Part shown: piece by piece, positions 35,852 through 48,660 of the stretch
Layout of the letters: each line of letters begins with the position of its first letter
Position numbering within the stretch: position 1 is the first letter of the stretch
Source: Apostichopus japonicus
Lineage: Eukaryota > Echinodermata > Holothuroidea > Aspidochirotida > Stichopodidae
Direction of reading: 5' to 3'
Assembly (NCBI RefSeq): GCF_037975245.1
Contig: NC_092574.1
Coordinates: forward strand, 11,185,213-11,249,212
Length of the DNA: 64,000 nt
Translations under genes and position numbers: made by a program
The notes under the pieces: model-generated
What the model was told of the DNA's origin: nothing
Seen by the model: the letters and a program-made list of their open reading frames with translations, nothing else
Database searches by the model: none

Positions 35852-38800
35852 ATGTCGTCTCAGACTCGGACACCAATGAGTGGAGGTGGAAAATTCAAAG
35901 ATGAATCTAGAACTCCTATTTGGGGAATCAGAACACCTCTTGAAGTGAAAGTTATGGCTAAAAGTCTCAAAGATGTAAAGAAACCTATCTTCAGGAAGCT
36001 TTTAAAAGGTACATTACACATCACTTTGCTGTTTCTTTCTTATATATAACTTTATTCTAGATGCAAATTCTATTTCACAGGATTTGGCCTTCCCAAGTGC
36101 ATCCGCTTACATTGTTAATCTCTGTTCAGAGAGAGTATTAAAGCAATGTACTGTACTATAGAAACAGTTTTATCCTTCTTTTGTTTTTGTTTTCTGGCAG
36201 GGAGGGGAGTGTAGGGAGGGAAGAGGTCAACTGTATGTGAATGGCAACAGATTACCTGAAGATATGCTAACATTTGTACAGACTGTTTCTGTCAGCGGAC
36301 ACTTGTTTGTATTTGCAAGTAATGCATAAATACAGTGACTTTCTTGGCTGATATGGAATATGAAAACCTTTGTTAAAAAACTTAACATGGTTTTTTTTAT
36401 TGTGTTTTTATTCTTGCATTTCTTTCTAGCTGTGGTCTCCTACATAGAGACATCAGAACTCGCTGCAGACTTCTTCTCCAGTTTGAGCCAAGAGGCAAAC
36501 ATTCCACATGAGACTCTAGCCGTCATCTTTTCTGGGTTACTGTCTTTACTCAAATCGGCTTTCAGAGTACCTGTTGCATCATTAAAACAAGAGGTACAGT
36601 ACAAAGTCTGGAAGTTACATTCCTTGTTTCTTGGTAGATTCAACTAAGACAGACCTGAATCTGCGGATAGTGAAACAAATGTTCAACCAATTAAAGGCAT
36701 TGAAGACTCGCCCCAAACCGCATGCCGCACTCTGAAAAAGTTTACTTTCTGTTGCTTGCAAGTGACATTTTGTTAGTGTCGCTACAAAATGCAGACAGTA
36801 ATGAAACGTGATATCTTGTTATCTTTAGCTGGACCTGAGATGTCCATCGCTGTATCGTTTGTATACTGTGCTGTGGGTATTGACTGCAGCTGTATGTACT
36901 GACTGTACACTAGTGTCTAATTACCGACTGTAGCAAGCTGTGTGTGTATTTTCTGGGATCGATGGTGGTGTTTAACACTTCTGTAATACACCTCATTTGA
37001 AACTAGGTCAAATTACCGGCATTAGACGTTTCTTTTTGCGCAAGTCTTCACAACCTGTAAGTAAGGAAAAAAGTATCAGGAAAATTATATTTACAGCAGC
37101 TAGTTGTGTTGATGTTGATAAAGGTTTAAGATGCTAAATAGTAAATTTTATAAGTTATTTAGCTTGACTAGATTTCATATAAACTAGTGGAGCAAAAGTA
37201 AAAAAAAAAAAAAATACTACCTTTTCTATATGCTAATGGCATAGGAATTCATTCTAATGTGGAAAGCTTGCAGATAGTTGAATTCATTGCTCACTCATTG
37301 TTGCAAGCCATTTGAAATAAGTCCATTTTGTGACAAGTCTCACAATATGATATTCTCAAAGACAGAAATCATGACCTCTCTTGACAGAAATAAATAGCCT
37401 CAGGCATCGTTATCAAACTCTTTTACTCTGATTCAGTTTTTCAGGTGATGGAATCAAGTCTTGAAGGAAAAGAAAAATGTTTGTGTTGATTGACAAACTT
37501 TAGGCTTTAGCAGTTTAACAGCAAATTAAGAAAATACCTAATAAGAAACCTAGTCTTATGGCTGTGCAGTAAGAAGGAGGTGTTTGAGGTGGGTGGGGGG
37601 GGGGGGTGTGTTGGGTTGATATCTCAATCACCTGTCTCTAGTTGGAGTTTGATAGTAAGAGAATTTAATTGTATATCCATCAAATATTAAAGTTATCTAC
37701 TTGGTATTCAAGAGTTATTTCTAAAAGCTTGTTATTGTGACTAGGTCCCTTTACCAATGTATAGAAATAGTTTAAAGGTTCTGTGGCAAGCCTGCTATAA
37801 ACTGTCTGTGTTTTGCAGAAGTTGTATTAATAGATAATCATCTACACAGAAGGAATAACTTTGAACTGTGTTAATTGCAGGGAATCACTTTATTAGTGTT
37901 AACAATATGTGGTGCAGTTTGGAAGGCACTGAGTTTCAACTCTTATTAAATTACTAAATATTATAGTTCATGTGTACAAAGACTTCTATACTTCTTTGCA
38001 CTAGTATAGCAATTTGACTATTTTGCATAGCGTTATGATTCTGCATAAATTAATATGCTGAAGGGTAGTGTGTTTCCTCAATATTCACTTTCTCAAGTTG
38101 TGGAGAACAATTTTAGTTAGCAATTCATGAACATGGAATTGCATACAATGTTTGGAAAATGACGTGATGCCTTTTATTCAGTTTCTGTAAAGTATTAGAT
38201 ATGATTGACAAAGATGCATCAGGGTAAAGATAATATATCTGCACCAGTGGTCAAGAAATCTTTTTTTTATGTATTTTCTATAATACCCATTATTTCATTT
38301 TGTACTTTTCTTCTTCCTTCAAGGCCTTCAAGAGTGATCTACAAAGTATTAGGTGAGATCTCATTATTTGTTTTGTATTCTCTCTGAACTACCGCTGACC
38401 AAATCATAAAAAGAGTCATTCGTGATGCAGGTGTTGGAGGCAGAGAAATTTATTTGATGAAGATAATACTATCCATTAGTGAACACCTATCATTTGTTTA
38501 CACTGCAGGGCTTTATTCTGCATGGCAGCTTTATTGACTCTCAGAGTTGTCATCGTTAGAACTGTTAAATCTTTCCCATTCAACTAAACCTCTAGCCCAA
38601 ACATAATTTATCCGGAAAGCACCCAAATCAAAGGGTGAGGTAAGGTCAAAGGTGATTCATGTACAGCTGCATAAAGTGTCTTAATATTTGGCCTATGCAT
38701 TTTAATACTCAGACATATTATACTGTGTATCATACAGACCTCACAAACTGTGTAATCTGCAGGACATCATGGACATGTTGATTATGTAAATGTTTACTCT

Positions 38801-41800
38801 ATTGGCAGTCCTTGTCCCTTCCGTTAGTGGATGTTCTCTGCTTACAGTACCACTACAGTGCTAACCACAGGTCCAGTACATCCATGTGCTATCATTATGT
38901 AGGTCTAGCTTTACAGTACCACTACAGTGCTAACTACAGGTCCAGTACATCCATGTGCTATCATTATATTTGTTTAGCTTTACAGTACCACTGCAGTGCT
39001 AACCACAGGTCCAGTACATCCATGTGCTGTCATTATGTATGTCTAGCTTAACAGTACCACTGCAGTGCTAACCACAGGTCCAGTACATCCATGTGCTGTC
39101 ATTTTGTATGTCTAGCTTAACAGTACCACTGCAGTGCTAACCACAGGTCCAGTACATTCATGTGCTATCATTATGTATGTCTAGCTTAACAGTACCACTG
39201 CAGTGCTAACCACAGGTCCAGTACATTCATGTGCTATCATTATGTATGTCTAGCTTTACAGTACCACTGCAGTGCTAACCACAGGTCCAGTACATACATA
39301 TATGCTATCATTATGTATGTCTAGCTTTACAGTACCACTGCAGTGCTAACCACAGGTCCAGTACATTCATGTGCTATCATTATGTATGTCTAGCTACCCA
39401 ATGTCATATGCTACAGTTTCCGGATAAAGCAAAGTCCCCGAAACAGCTTTACAGAGCAAGGCATTTCCAATGGTCAAATGTAGTTGACAGTTCCCTCTTA
39501 TTTCAAAGCATGCCAAATGGGAAAATACAGGTAACATTGCTACAGATTCCATGGAAATGGGGACTTCAGAAGGGTAGATGGATTCCATTTAAGTATATTA
39601 CAACTACAAACAGACCCCAATTAGCCAGTAATTATTGTTAATGTTGGAATTGCATACTTTTATGAACAACTATGCATTTGTGCTTACATGAACATTGACG
39701 TATGAGCTATTTTCAAAATTTTCTGTAAATGTATTGCATCCGTTGATGAGAACAACATCAAGAGAGCATGTTTCGTTATAAAGTTATAAACTTTGGTATC
39801 TGGCTATCACAGTGTTTAAATGACATTTTGACATCATGAATGGCAGTACAGAAACATTTATCTTTTGTTTATGTCATGCAAATATTTGTCTAGACAAGAA
39901 GAAAGCATTGTTTAGAAAAGTGACATGTTTACAACGCACCACAAATATTGTCGAGGAAAAATGGTGTCAAAAGTCTTCCAAATGTGCTGTATTGTTCATG
40001 TAAAGTTTAAAGAACATGATTTGTTGGATTATGACTCAGAACTTATAAAAACCGCATGGCTTAACATTAATATTAGGCCTGCAAGAAGGAGCCAATATCC
40101 TCAACAAGTTAGCCTTAAAGGGGGTATTCCAAAGATGTGGCACATTTTCAAGGTGAAATTTTTGAAAACAAGAATAGCCATATAATCAAGGCTAAAATTT
40201 TGGCTGTAAAGTCATCCTTGAGTTATTAGCCACACTAATGTTTACATGCGTAAGTTGTCATTAGACTCCCCATTGCTATACTTCATAATAGAAATTTGGT
40301 AGTAATCCTTATTTCATCCTCTTTATAAAATTCCTGAATTTTCAAAATTAGTAATTTTCTGGCCAAAGAACCGCAAAGCATATGGGTTACAAACAGACTG
40401 CCTGTCTTATTACTTGGGAAAAATGGAACTTGTGAATGGAAGTGAAAGTGTAAATTAACTTTTCATATTTGTTTTCAGTCATAATTTTCCATGCATCTCT
40501 TTTCTTTCTTTTTCTTCTAAGACTGCAGGAAGAGTTCATTGATGACTTGATAAGTGCTGTATACGGAGCCAAGTAAGCATTCAAAGCTTGAAACCTTCCA
40601 TAGAAATCAGGTCACTTTTAGATTATATCAAAAGTTACCCTTTATTATCTTAGTTATCTTCGATGGAGACTTCTCAAATTAATCTAGGTGACAATTTAGA
40701 TCTTTCTCATCATGTTCATAGTGATAAGAGGGCTAGGTGGTGGTAGTGGGTGGGTTGATTGTTAGTTAATACCCATTTGTTGTTCACAGAGTCATCTGTT
40801 TGTTAAAAGCCAACTAACTGATTGCTCCAAATACGAGCGCTGCCACACTTTCGCATAGATGATTAGTTCCACAGTGACCTGAGACTAATTTTAGTGTATG
40901 TGTTTATTCTTGAATAAATCATTTGTGGAAATGCACTACAGCAACCAACCTGCTGCTTTTCCAGAATTCAACCTTCAGACAATCCAGCAACAGGTCATGG
41001 CACCATGTTAAAGTTTGGCTTGTCACTAATGCAACGGGTCTGTGGGCTCATTCAACTGTAAAATAGGCAATACTTTTATCATGTCTAAAATCCAATTGTG
41101 TGTGAGTATTATGTATGACTTGATCAGAGTGTTACACAGTTACGAACAAATTTAAGTAACATGGAGCTTTAGACAATCGGTAATGGTGATCTGTGGACAT
41201 CTGAACATTTTCATTGATAATTTTTGCCAGTACTATTAAGCAGACTTGCCTCCCAGAGACAAATGGGAAGAATTTTATATTCACACAATTAGCATAATTA
41301 CTGTATAAATTAGCATACATTACCCATGACACATCTTGAACATTCCTTTCCTCAATAGACGAAGTTCAATCGATGAAATGATTTCCAAGCCATCAAGTCG
41401 ACTACCTGCTTTGCAACAGTGTAGGTGGCGGGTCGATGTGGCGATATCCAACAGGTGCGTTCTGCAGTAAAGTCAAGTTACTTTAAAATATAAAGTATTA
41501 ATGAGCACAAAAATTGAATACTATGAGAATCTCCTCAGATACAGTATCAAATACTGAATCTGAGGGGGCTGTTTGCGAAATGGACTAAGAAAACCCTAAT
41601 GGGGAGAGAGTTTTGTGTGAATGACAGAGGGAGAAATTGTTACATTGTAGCCATGCTAGAGATGCTATGAATCGTCTGTATGGGATGAAAGGTGCAAGGT
41701 AGAACATCCACCTCTTCATGAACTCTTCCCTTCTAATACTAATATTAATTTAACAAACTTTGATTCGCAGTGAGGTGTAATATGTGGTAATCAGTGCATG

Positions 41801-43603
41801 TGACAAATGCTCTTAATAATTTATCGCTGGAGATACAGTGGTGCAATGTCTGTGATATATATATATACCTAAATTACCTCCGTATTGAAGCAAAGGAGGA
41901 CCTGTTCAGCTGTCCATTCCACTGCTAAACAATTAGGAACCAAGTCAATCAATCACTCAGTCAGGCAATAAATAAGTAATTGGAGCAGACTTTATCAATG
42001 AATAAATGGAATGAATAATACAGTACACTGCAGTTATAGTGATACATACATGTAGCTACAGTACTGTTCACTTTTGATTCCTTGCCAAAGGAAGCAAGTG
42101 TGTGTATGCTTTGAGTTCTGCTTTAGTCTCGGTTAAGTTTAGTTCAGGTTAACACACTGAATCTAAATCTGAAAACCTTCTCAAATGCATTGATTAGCTA
42201 CAGATTGGATGAACTTCAATACTTGACATTAAGTTCCACATCAGTTCCTTGTTGGTACCATAGTCAAAGTTTTACATGAAATCTCTCTTGTGCAAAGTCT
42301 ACTATTAAATGTCTCATATAAAGTCTGGTAAGGAATCACTAAGTCTGTTGGATATTTTAATGGTGATACCTCCAAGCATGTGATATGAGGTTCAGGCCTT
42401 GTCCGCTTAAAAGAGTCGTCTGCATTAATGTTGTTAATTTTTTTTTTATGTCCTTTGATAATACATTCTAACATTGCTAGATAACTAGATGAAGTACCTA
42501 AGAATGTGATTAATTGGATACTTTAAGGGTGATACCTCCAAGCATGTGTATGAGGTTCAGGTCTTGTCCGCTAAAAAGAGTCATCTGCATTAATGTTGTT
42601 AATTTTTTGTTTATATCCTTTGATAATACATTCTAACATTGCTAGATAACTAGATGAAGTACCTAAGAATGTGATTAATCCATATCTTATTCATCCAATT
42701 TTTAGAAGTGAAAAAAAAGTTGAATGCATATTTGAAAGAATAACAAGAGCTATTAATTTCCTGTTTTCTTTGTTGCAGTGCCCTGAGTCGCGTCTTGGAG
42801 CCTACAGTCTTTATGGAATTTACTCTCTCCAATGGTTCCATAAAGAAAGTTGAGGTATGAATGGACCCATTACTATCATCTCATGTATTGAAAACGTATA
42901 TTCCCTGCATTTATCACTTGATGACCTTGTCAATGTGACAATCTCAGGCCTCCAAAGTTGGGCTACTTACTGGCTTTAGAAGCCAGTGAAATGTTTGTCA
43001 TTTGCCAAAAAAACAGACAAGGCGTACTGCCAGTAGAAATTATGAACATAAACACATGTGGTAAACTGGGGTAACAATCTTCCGTCAAAGATTGGGAATA
43101 ATGTCAGCACTTAACATATTAATTCCGGTAAATTACTGCATATCCACAGAAAATCTATTGGGCCGCTCAATAGCCTGTACTGTAACGATGTGTGTTGTAA
43201 TTCATGAATGTTCCAGTGAAACATTTATGTTAGCCAGTAGACTTTTTTAAGCTCAAGTTTGTAGTTTTACCAAGTGGCAAGAGTAGTGAAATTCTAGGCC
43301 TGAGAAATATTGACATGCTGGCAGATATCCACCCTTGAAATGATCAGATGCTTAACTGTCTTCTTTTTAAAAACTTTTTTTTATGTCGTATTAATATTTG
43401 AAGTGTCATCTGGATGCTTTTGTTAAATAATCCATTACTTAATTATAAAAACAAGTCATACTTTTCAGATAACAAAAGTATTTTCTTTCTCTCTTCCACA
43501 GGTTCCTGTCTCGAAATTTCATGAGCTGAGATACAGTGTCAGCAGCGTACTTAAAGAAATGGAAGAATTAGAAAAACGTAGCATCTTGAAGATCCAGGAC
43601 TAA
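35852..43603 (+). CDS. COMMD5: COMM domain-containing protein 5, complete, 224 aa
   Basis: Coding exons 35852-36008, 36430-36593, 38324-38352, 40522-40572, 41359-41454, 42779-42854 and 43502-43603 join in phase to 224 aa, the same length as human COMMD5. COMMD proteins assemble as a hetero-decamer in the Commander complex, which works with CCC and Retriever in endosomal recycling; COMMD5 is also called HCaRG. Family marks: KPIFRKLLK at the N-terminal HN domain, then CRWRVDVAIS at the start of the COMM domain, VPVSKFHELRYSVSSVLKEM and a C-terminal LEKR-...-QD ending. Exon 3 is a 29-nt micro-exon encoding AFKSDLQSI, needed to keep phase and to match the family alignment. Introns carry a TTAA-type element (36691), a 69-bp array (38844) and a 166-bp duplication (42350). 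ATG chosen at 35852; no earlier in-frame ATG after the stop at 35765. Confidence 0.97.
36691..37056. mobile_element. Family E TIR element (TTAAAGG...GAAGACTCGC), complete copy
   Basis: Left end TTAAAGGCATTGAAGACTCG and right end GCGCAAGTCTTCACAACC are inverted copies. The interior has GTCGCTACAAAATGCAGACA and CTGGACCTGAGATGTCCAT. It is about 80% similar or better to the copy at 46398. It begins at TTAA, as in all four copies of the family, but the right flank is GTAA. It lies in COMMD5 intron 2. Confidence 0.85.
38844..39396. repeat. 69-bp tandem array, 8 units, in COMMD5 intron 3
   Basis: Unit starts at 38844, 38913, 38982, 39051, 39120, 39189, 39258 and about 39329, each beginning ACAGTACCACT-CAGTGCTAA and containing CATGTGCTATCATTATGTA. 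Units differ by a few bases, with one 2-base expansion in the seventh. Because 69 is a multiple of three, it leaves open frames that are not genes. Confidence 0.93.
42350..42680. repeat. 166-bp tandem duplication in COMMD5 intron 5
   Basis: Two adjacent copies start GGATATTTTAATGGTGATAC (42350) and GGATACTTTAAGGGTGATAC (42516), with over 90% identity by eye. They end about 100 bp before the exon 6 acceptor. Confidence 0.9.
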
Positions 43604-44291
43604 CATTTGTCACTTTTTATAAAGAAGTATTTTGCAGGATTTAGATAAAATGCCAAATAATAGTATGTTCTGAGAGATATGTATCATAGTTTTCTCGATA
43701 TATATTTTACAGCATGAAAATCACATACATGTTAGGTGGCAGTATCCTGGTAAACTTTGCGTCTTCCCTGACTTCCCATACTGTTATACATACATAGCTG
43801 CGCTGATATATAATACACTGTAGCTGCCATTTTTGTAAGTCAAATTTTATCCACAAAGCCTTTCAAAAAAAAAAAATTTAAATTGCTACAATGAAACAGG
43901 AAAGCAAAAATTTTGTATGCCGAGGCATGAGTATGGTGATCACAAAGTTACAGCATTTGATTGATCGATCGATGAAGTCACAAAGATGAAGGATAAAACC
44001 AGAGAAAGGACATTTGTGCTCTTAAAAGTCACAAAGTTACTGTATACTATGATATGTGTGATATAAATAGCATCATCTAGCATTGTATTATTCTTATAGC
44101 TAATTGTTATGCTAATTAAGTTTATTGGAATTGTTTAACAGAGATAGGTTATTGGAAAAGGAGTTCACATCTTAGGAAATAAAGTGACTACCATGCTGTA
44201 GCATATGATTGGTTTGTTGAAAGGTAGGGAAATCAAATATTGAATGTGTTGATTGTGAACGAAGTAAGACCGTGGTGAGAATTCAATATGC
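43604..44291 (+). other. COMMD5 3' UTR and flank
   Basis: The sequence after the stop contains an AATAAA at about 44178 (AGGAAATAAAGTGAC), a candidate poly(A) signal, and then runs into the 133-bp array, each unit of which has another AATAAA. No exon was seen. Confidence 0.5.
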
Positions 44292-46020
44292 GGATGCATT
44301 GTGGAAATGCCTGATTGAAATCTGCTATTGTTGTATATATTAAGATAAAGAATTAATAAATATGACTGGTATCAAGTATCTTTATGTCTACGAGGACCTC
44401 TCTGTAATGTAGGACAATTAGTGGATGCATTGTGGAAATGCCTGGTTGAGAAATCTGCTATTGTTGTATATATTACGATAAAGAATTAATAAATATAACT
44501 GGTATCAAGTATCTTTATGTCTACGAGGACCTCTCTGTAATGTAGGACAATTAGTGGATGCATTGTGGAAATGCCTGGTTGAGAAATCTGCTATTGTTGT
44601 ATATATTAAGATAAAGAATTAACAAATGTGACTGGTATCAAGTATCTTTATGTCCACGAGGACCTCTCTGTAATGTAGGACAATTAGTGGATGCATTGTG
44701 GAAATGCCTGGTTGAGAAATCTGCTATTGTTGTATATATTAAGGTAAAGGAATAATAAATATGACTGGTATCAAGTATCTTTATGTCTACGAGGACCTCT
44801 CTGTAATGTAGGACAATTAGTGGATGCATTGTGGAAATGCCTGGTTGAGAAATCTGCTATTGTTGTATATATTACGATAAAGAATTAATAAATATAACTG
44901 GTATCAAGTATCTTTATGTCCACGAGGACCTCTCTGTAATGTAGGACAATTAGTGGATGCATTGTGGAAATGCCTGATTGAAAAATCTGCTATTGTTGTA
45001 TATATTACGATAAAGAATTAATAAATATAACTGGTATCAAGTATCTTTATGTCTACGAGGACCTCTCTGTAATGTAGGACAATTAGTGGATGCATTGTGG
45101 AAATGCCTGGTTGAGAAATCTGCTATTGTTGTATATATTACGATAAAGAATTAATAAATATAACTGGTATCAAGTATCTTTATGTCCACGAGGACCTCTC
45201 TGTAATGTAGGACAATTAGTGGATGCATTGTGGAAATGCCTGATTGAAAAATCTGCTATTGTTGTATATATTACGATAAAGAATTAATAAATATAACTGG
45301 TATCAAGTATCTTTATGTCTACGAGGACCTCTCTGTAATGTAGGACAATTAGTGGATGCATTGTGGAAATGCCTGATTGAAAAATCTGCTATTGTTGTAT
45401 ATATTACGATAAAGAATTAATAAATACAACTGGTATCAAGTATCTTTATGTCTACGAGGACCTCTCTGTAATGTAGGACAATTAGTGGATGCATTGTGGA
45501 AATGCCTGATTGAAAAATCTGCTATTGTTGTATATATTACGATAAAGAATTAATAAATATGACTGGTATCAAGTATCTTTATGTCCACGAGGACCTCTCT
45601 GTAATGTAGGACAATTAGTGGATGCATTGTGGAAATGCCTGGTTGAGAAATCTGCTATTGTTGTATATATTACGATAAAGAATTAATAAATATGACTGGT
45701 ATCAAGTATCTTTATGTCCACGAGGACCTCTCTGTAATGTAGGACAATTAGTGGATGCATTGTGGAAATGCCTGGTTGAGAAATCTGCTATTGTTGTATA
45801 TATTACGATAAAGAAATAACAAATGTGACTGGTATCAAGTATCTTTATGTCTACGAGGACCTCTCTGTAATGTAGGACAATTAGTGGATGCATTGTGGAA
45901 ATGCCTGATTGAAAAATCTGCTATTGTTGTATATATATTAAGGTAAAGAAATAATAAATATGACTGGTATCAAGTATCTTTATGTCTACGAGGACCTCTC
46001 TGTAATGTAGGACTGTAAAC
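44292..46020. repeat. 133-bp tandem array, 13 units, directly downstream of COMMD5
   Basis: Units start with GGATGCATTGTGGAAATGCC (44292, 44423, 44556, 44689 and onward, spacing 133 after a first spacing of 131). Each holds TTGTTGTATATATTA, a near-constant AATTAATAAATA (AATAAA hexamer) and ACGAGGACCTCTCTGTAATG. Variation is limited to a few positions (GTCTACG/GTCCACG, GGTTGAG/GATTGAA), which points to recent amplification or homogenisation. Two minus-strand 63-codon ORFs are read-through of the repeat. Confidence 0.97.
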
Positions 46021-46397
46021 AATATTGTGAAAGGAAAGCATTGCACAGCCTTACTGGATAATTGCTTGCCCAAGCAGCATGTATGGTCTACCTTTTCACC
46101 CTGGAATATCGTGCTTAATCAAAGGCGGCCCTTTAGTACATGGTTCAATGCGTGATGTATTTCATAATCGACTCTCCTGCAAATATAGCCATTAATTTAC
46201 TATGGAGCACTCAGTTTCTGAAAATTGAATTAGTTATGTATCCAGCAACCCGGAATACGTCAACTTGTCGGACTGAGGGTGTGAGAATTAAAAACCAAGA
46301 CATTTCAAGTTCTTCTCTCACTCACAAAGCTCTCCCTTTGTCAAAACGAATGTGATTACTTTGGGACAAATGGGTTAAGATTAGCTCTGTGGTAAGC

Positions 46398-46766
46398 TTA
46401 AAGGCATTGAAGACTCGCCCCAAATCGTGTGCGGCCATCTGAAAATTTAACTCTCCGTTGCTTGCAAGCGACGTTTTGTTTGTGTCGCTACAAAATGCAG
46501 ACAGTACAGTAATGAAACGAGATACCTTGTTATTTTTAGCTGGACCTGAGATGTCCATCATTGTATTGTTTGTACACTGTGCTGTGGGTATTGACCGCAG
46601 CTGTGTGTACTGACTATACACTAGTGTCTGATTACCGATGGTAGCAAGCTGTGTGTGTATTTTCTGGGATCGATGGTGGTGTCTAACACTTCTGTTACAC
46701 CTCATTCGAAACTTGGTCAGATTACCGGCATTAGACGTTTCATTTTGCGCGAGTCTTCACAACCTT
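46398..46766. mobile_element. Family E TIR element, complete copy
   Basis: TTAAAGGCATTGAAGACTCG at the left and GCGCGAGTCTTCACAACCTT at the right. The interior matches 36691-37056 block by block. A 127-codon minus-strand ORF (46322-46705) spans the element; the other copies do not keep it open, so it is not a gene. Confidence 0.85.
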
Positions 46767-46991
46767 TCACATCATATTGTGGCGATTGGTACAGTATTCT
46801 TTTTTCCGGATTCGCCTGTTTTTTTTTTTTTTAAGTATATTTAATAATATATAAAGGTCATTTGGGGTCATCAGAGGTCAAATTGTGAAAACGTTGTAAA
46901 CATGATATCTCAATATTGGAAGCTTGGGCAAGTCTCATCATACAAGGTGTATAACATTGAGTAAAACAAACCTATTGATATTGGTGGAGGC

Positions 46992-47374
46992 CAGTGGCGT
47001 AGGAAGGTACTTTTGAGTGGGGGGGGGGGGGGCTGAAGACTGATGGCCAGCCTGGGGGAGGGGTCTAAGGGGAGGGGGTGTCCCCCTCCCCTTTGGAATT
47101 TTTTGCATCTCCAGGTGGCCTCAGATGCAATTTGGTGCAATATAGCACACTTTAACAGCCACTCCATTTTGTAAACTTAATTTTGTATTTTCACCTGGCC
47201 ATAGATGCAATTTGGTGCACCAAATGAGATTTTTTTTTCTCATTTGGAAATGAAAAAGGGGTTTTCTGACTTGCGAACCGGGGGGGGGGGGCGGAATGGT
47301 ACTTCCGACCCTCCACATTTTTCACTGGGGGGACGCCAGCCCCCCCAGCCCCCCCCCCGGTTCCTACGCCCTTG
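46992..47374 (+). mobile_element. hAT-like MITE, family B, 383 bp, with perfect 8-bp TSD
   Basis: Starts CAGTGGCGTAGGAAGG, ends TTCCTACGCCCTTG, flanked by GTGGAGGC at 46984-46991 and 47375-47382. The interior has the TGAAGACTGATGGCC and CATTTGGAAATGAAAAAGG blocks of the family. Confidence 0.95.
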
Positions 47375-47959
47375 GTGGAGGCTAAAGGTTTTGAACTGTC
47401 AGCAAATGCCAAACATTTACTTCAAATCCCGTTTACCTGCCTCTCTACACTAACGCACCTTCCTAAACATATCGCAAGGTAAGCGTGGACAGATCGCATT
47501 TTTGCAGGTGCGTATCCAGGGGGGGGGGCGTTGGGGGCGCGCGCCCCCCGGGTAAGGAAAAGAGGAGAGACAAAAAGAGAAGAAAAAAGGAAAAATGAGG
47601 GAAAAAAGAAAAGGAGGAGAGGAAGGAAGGGAAAAGAAAAAGAAAAAAGAGAGAAAAAGGAAAAAAGGAGGGAGTAGAAGATAGCCCTTGGGAAGAGAAA
47701 GAGGAACAGTCATAGTTAAAGCGCTGATCCCTATAATATACACAGGGTAGCCAGTGACAGATCAAGGATTACGGAAGGGGTGTGCGCCTCACCCTACCCC
47801 TTACACCGACAACTCCATTTTTGACGTTTCCATTTTTCCTCTCTCACTAATGTATCTATATAAATACTATGTATGGTCTATCATAACGCGTGTGTGTGTA
47901 TGGACGCCTTAAACAATTGTACAATTGTGCTACATGGAACCAACTGTGGCTGGTCTTGA

Positions 47960-48238
47960 ACTCGACCGAGTCGTCGGGGTACATGACGCATTTCGGGAAG
48001 GGGGCAACCGCCCCCCCCCCCCGAGCAAATTTTCGTTATGACATCGCGAGTAATTTCAAAATAGACAATGCTTAGATGCAACTTACAAGGCCTGGGAAGT
48101 GTCATTTCCAGCGATCTGGAAGGCATTTTCGGCCAAAAATTTTCTTGTACGCTTCGCGCCAACTCATGGTGGCGCTTCGCTTAGATAGTTTGCCTACAGG
48201 CTTCGCCCCTCCCTTGGCAATTACTCGCTACACGCCTG
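47960..48238. mobile_element. Family A MITE nested in 47505-49138
   Basis: The reverse complement of the 14131 copy: GGGGGC-ACCGCCCCCC, then AGTAATTTCAAAATAGA, AACTTACAA-GCCTGGGAAGT, and the core to right end CTCGCTACACGCCTG. The exact left end is unclear. Confidence 0.75.
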
Positions 48239-48335
48239 TTCGAATTTGTAAAGCAAAGAGCAGATATAACATATCAGTGAGCATTGAAATGCATGTTCCA
48301 CGATGAACAGCCTCAAAAACTGTCTATGTGTGAAG

Positions 48336-48660
48336 TTAAAGGCGTAGGAGCCCAATTGGATATGGGGGCTGTAATGAAAAAATGGGCCCGAAAAAAAAAA
48401 GCCAAGCGCATGTTCAACATATCGATGCCAATATCATATAAGCAAGCATCGGTCATTACAGTGCATGGCATCGTGTACCTTACGGTCCGTCAAAGTTGCA
48501 CAGTATACCGCTGGATGCTATGTAAACAACCAAATGTCTTATGTAGATGGAGAAAAATCATACAGATCCATTTATGTCAAAACTCTCTTTTAACAGTAGT
48601 AATGTCGGCCAAGCTTAGAACTTTATTTTAATTACCAAGGAGAAAATTTTGACCTGTCTG
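48336..48660. mobile_element. Truncated family D MITE
   Basis: Starts GGCGTAGGAGCCCAATTGGA and shares GTCAAAACTCTCTTTT and AGAACTTTATTTTAATT blocks with 29319-29709. The right terminus is absent. Confidence 0.7.

Noticed and set aside
44638..45893. 63-codon minus-strand ORFs repeated in the array
   Set aside because: They differ only as the 133-bp repeat units differ; no start or splice context.
38844..46020. CRISPR-like regular repeats (69-bp and 133-bp arrays)
   Set aside because: The repeats are contiguous tandem units without unique spacers, in animal introns or gene flanks; they are satellites.
46322..46705. 127-codon minus-strand ORF
   Set aside because: It lies in the family E element at 46398; the other copies do not keep the frame open.
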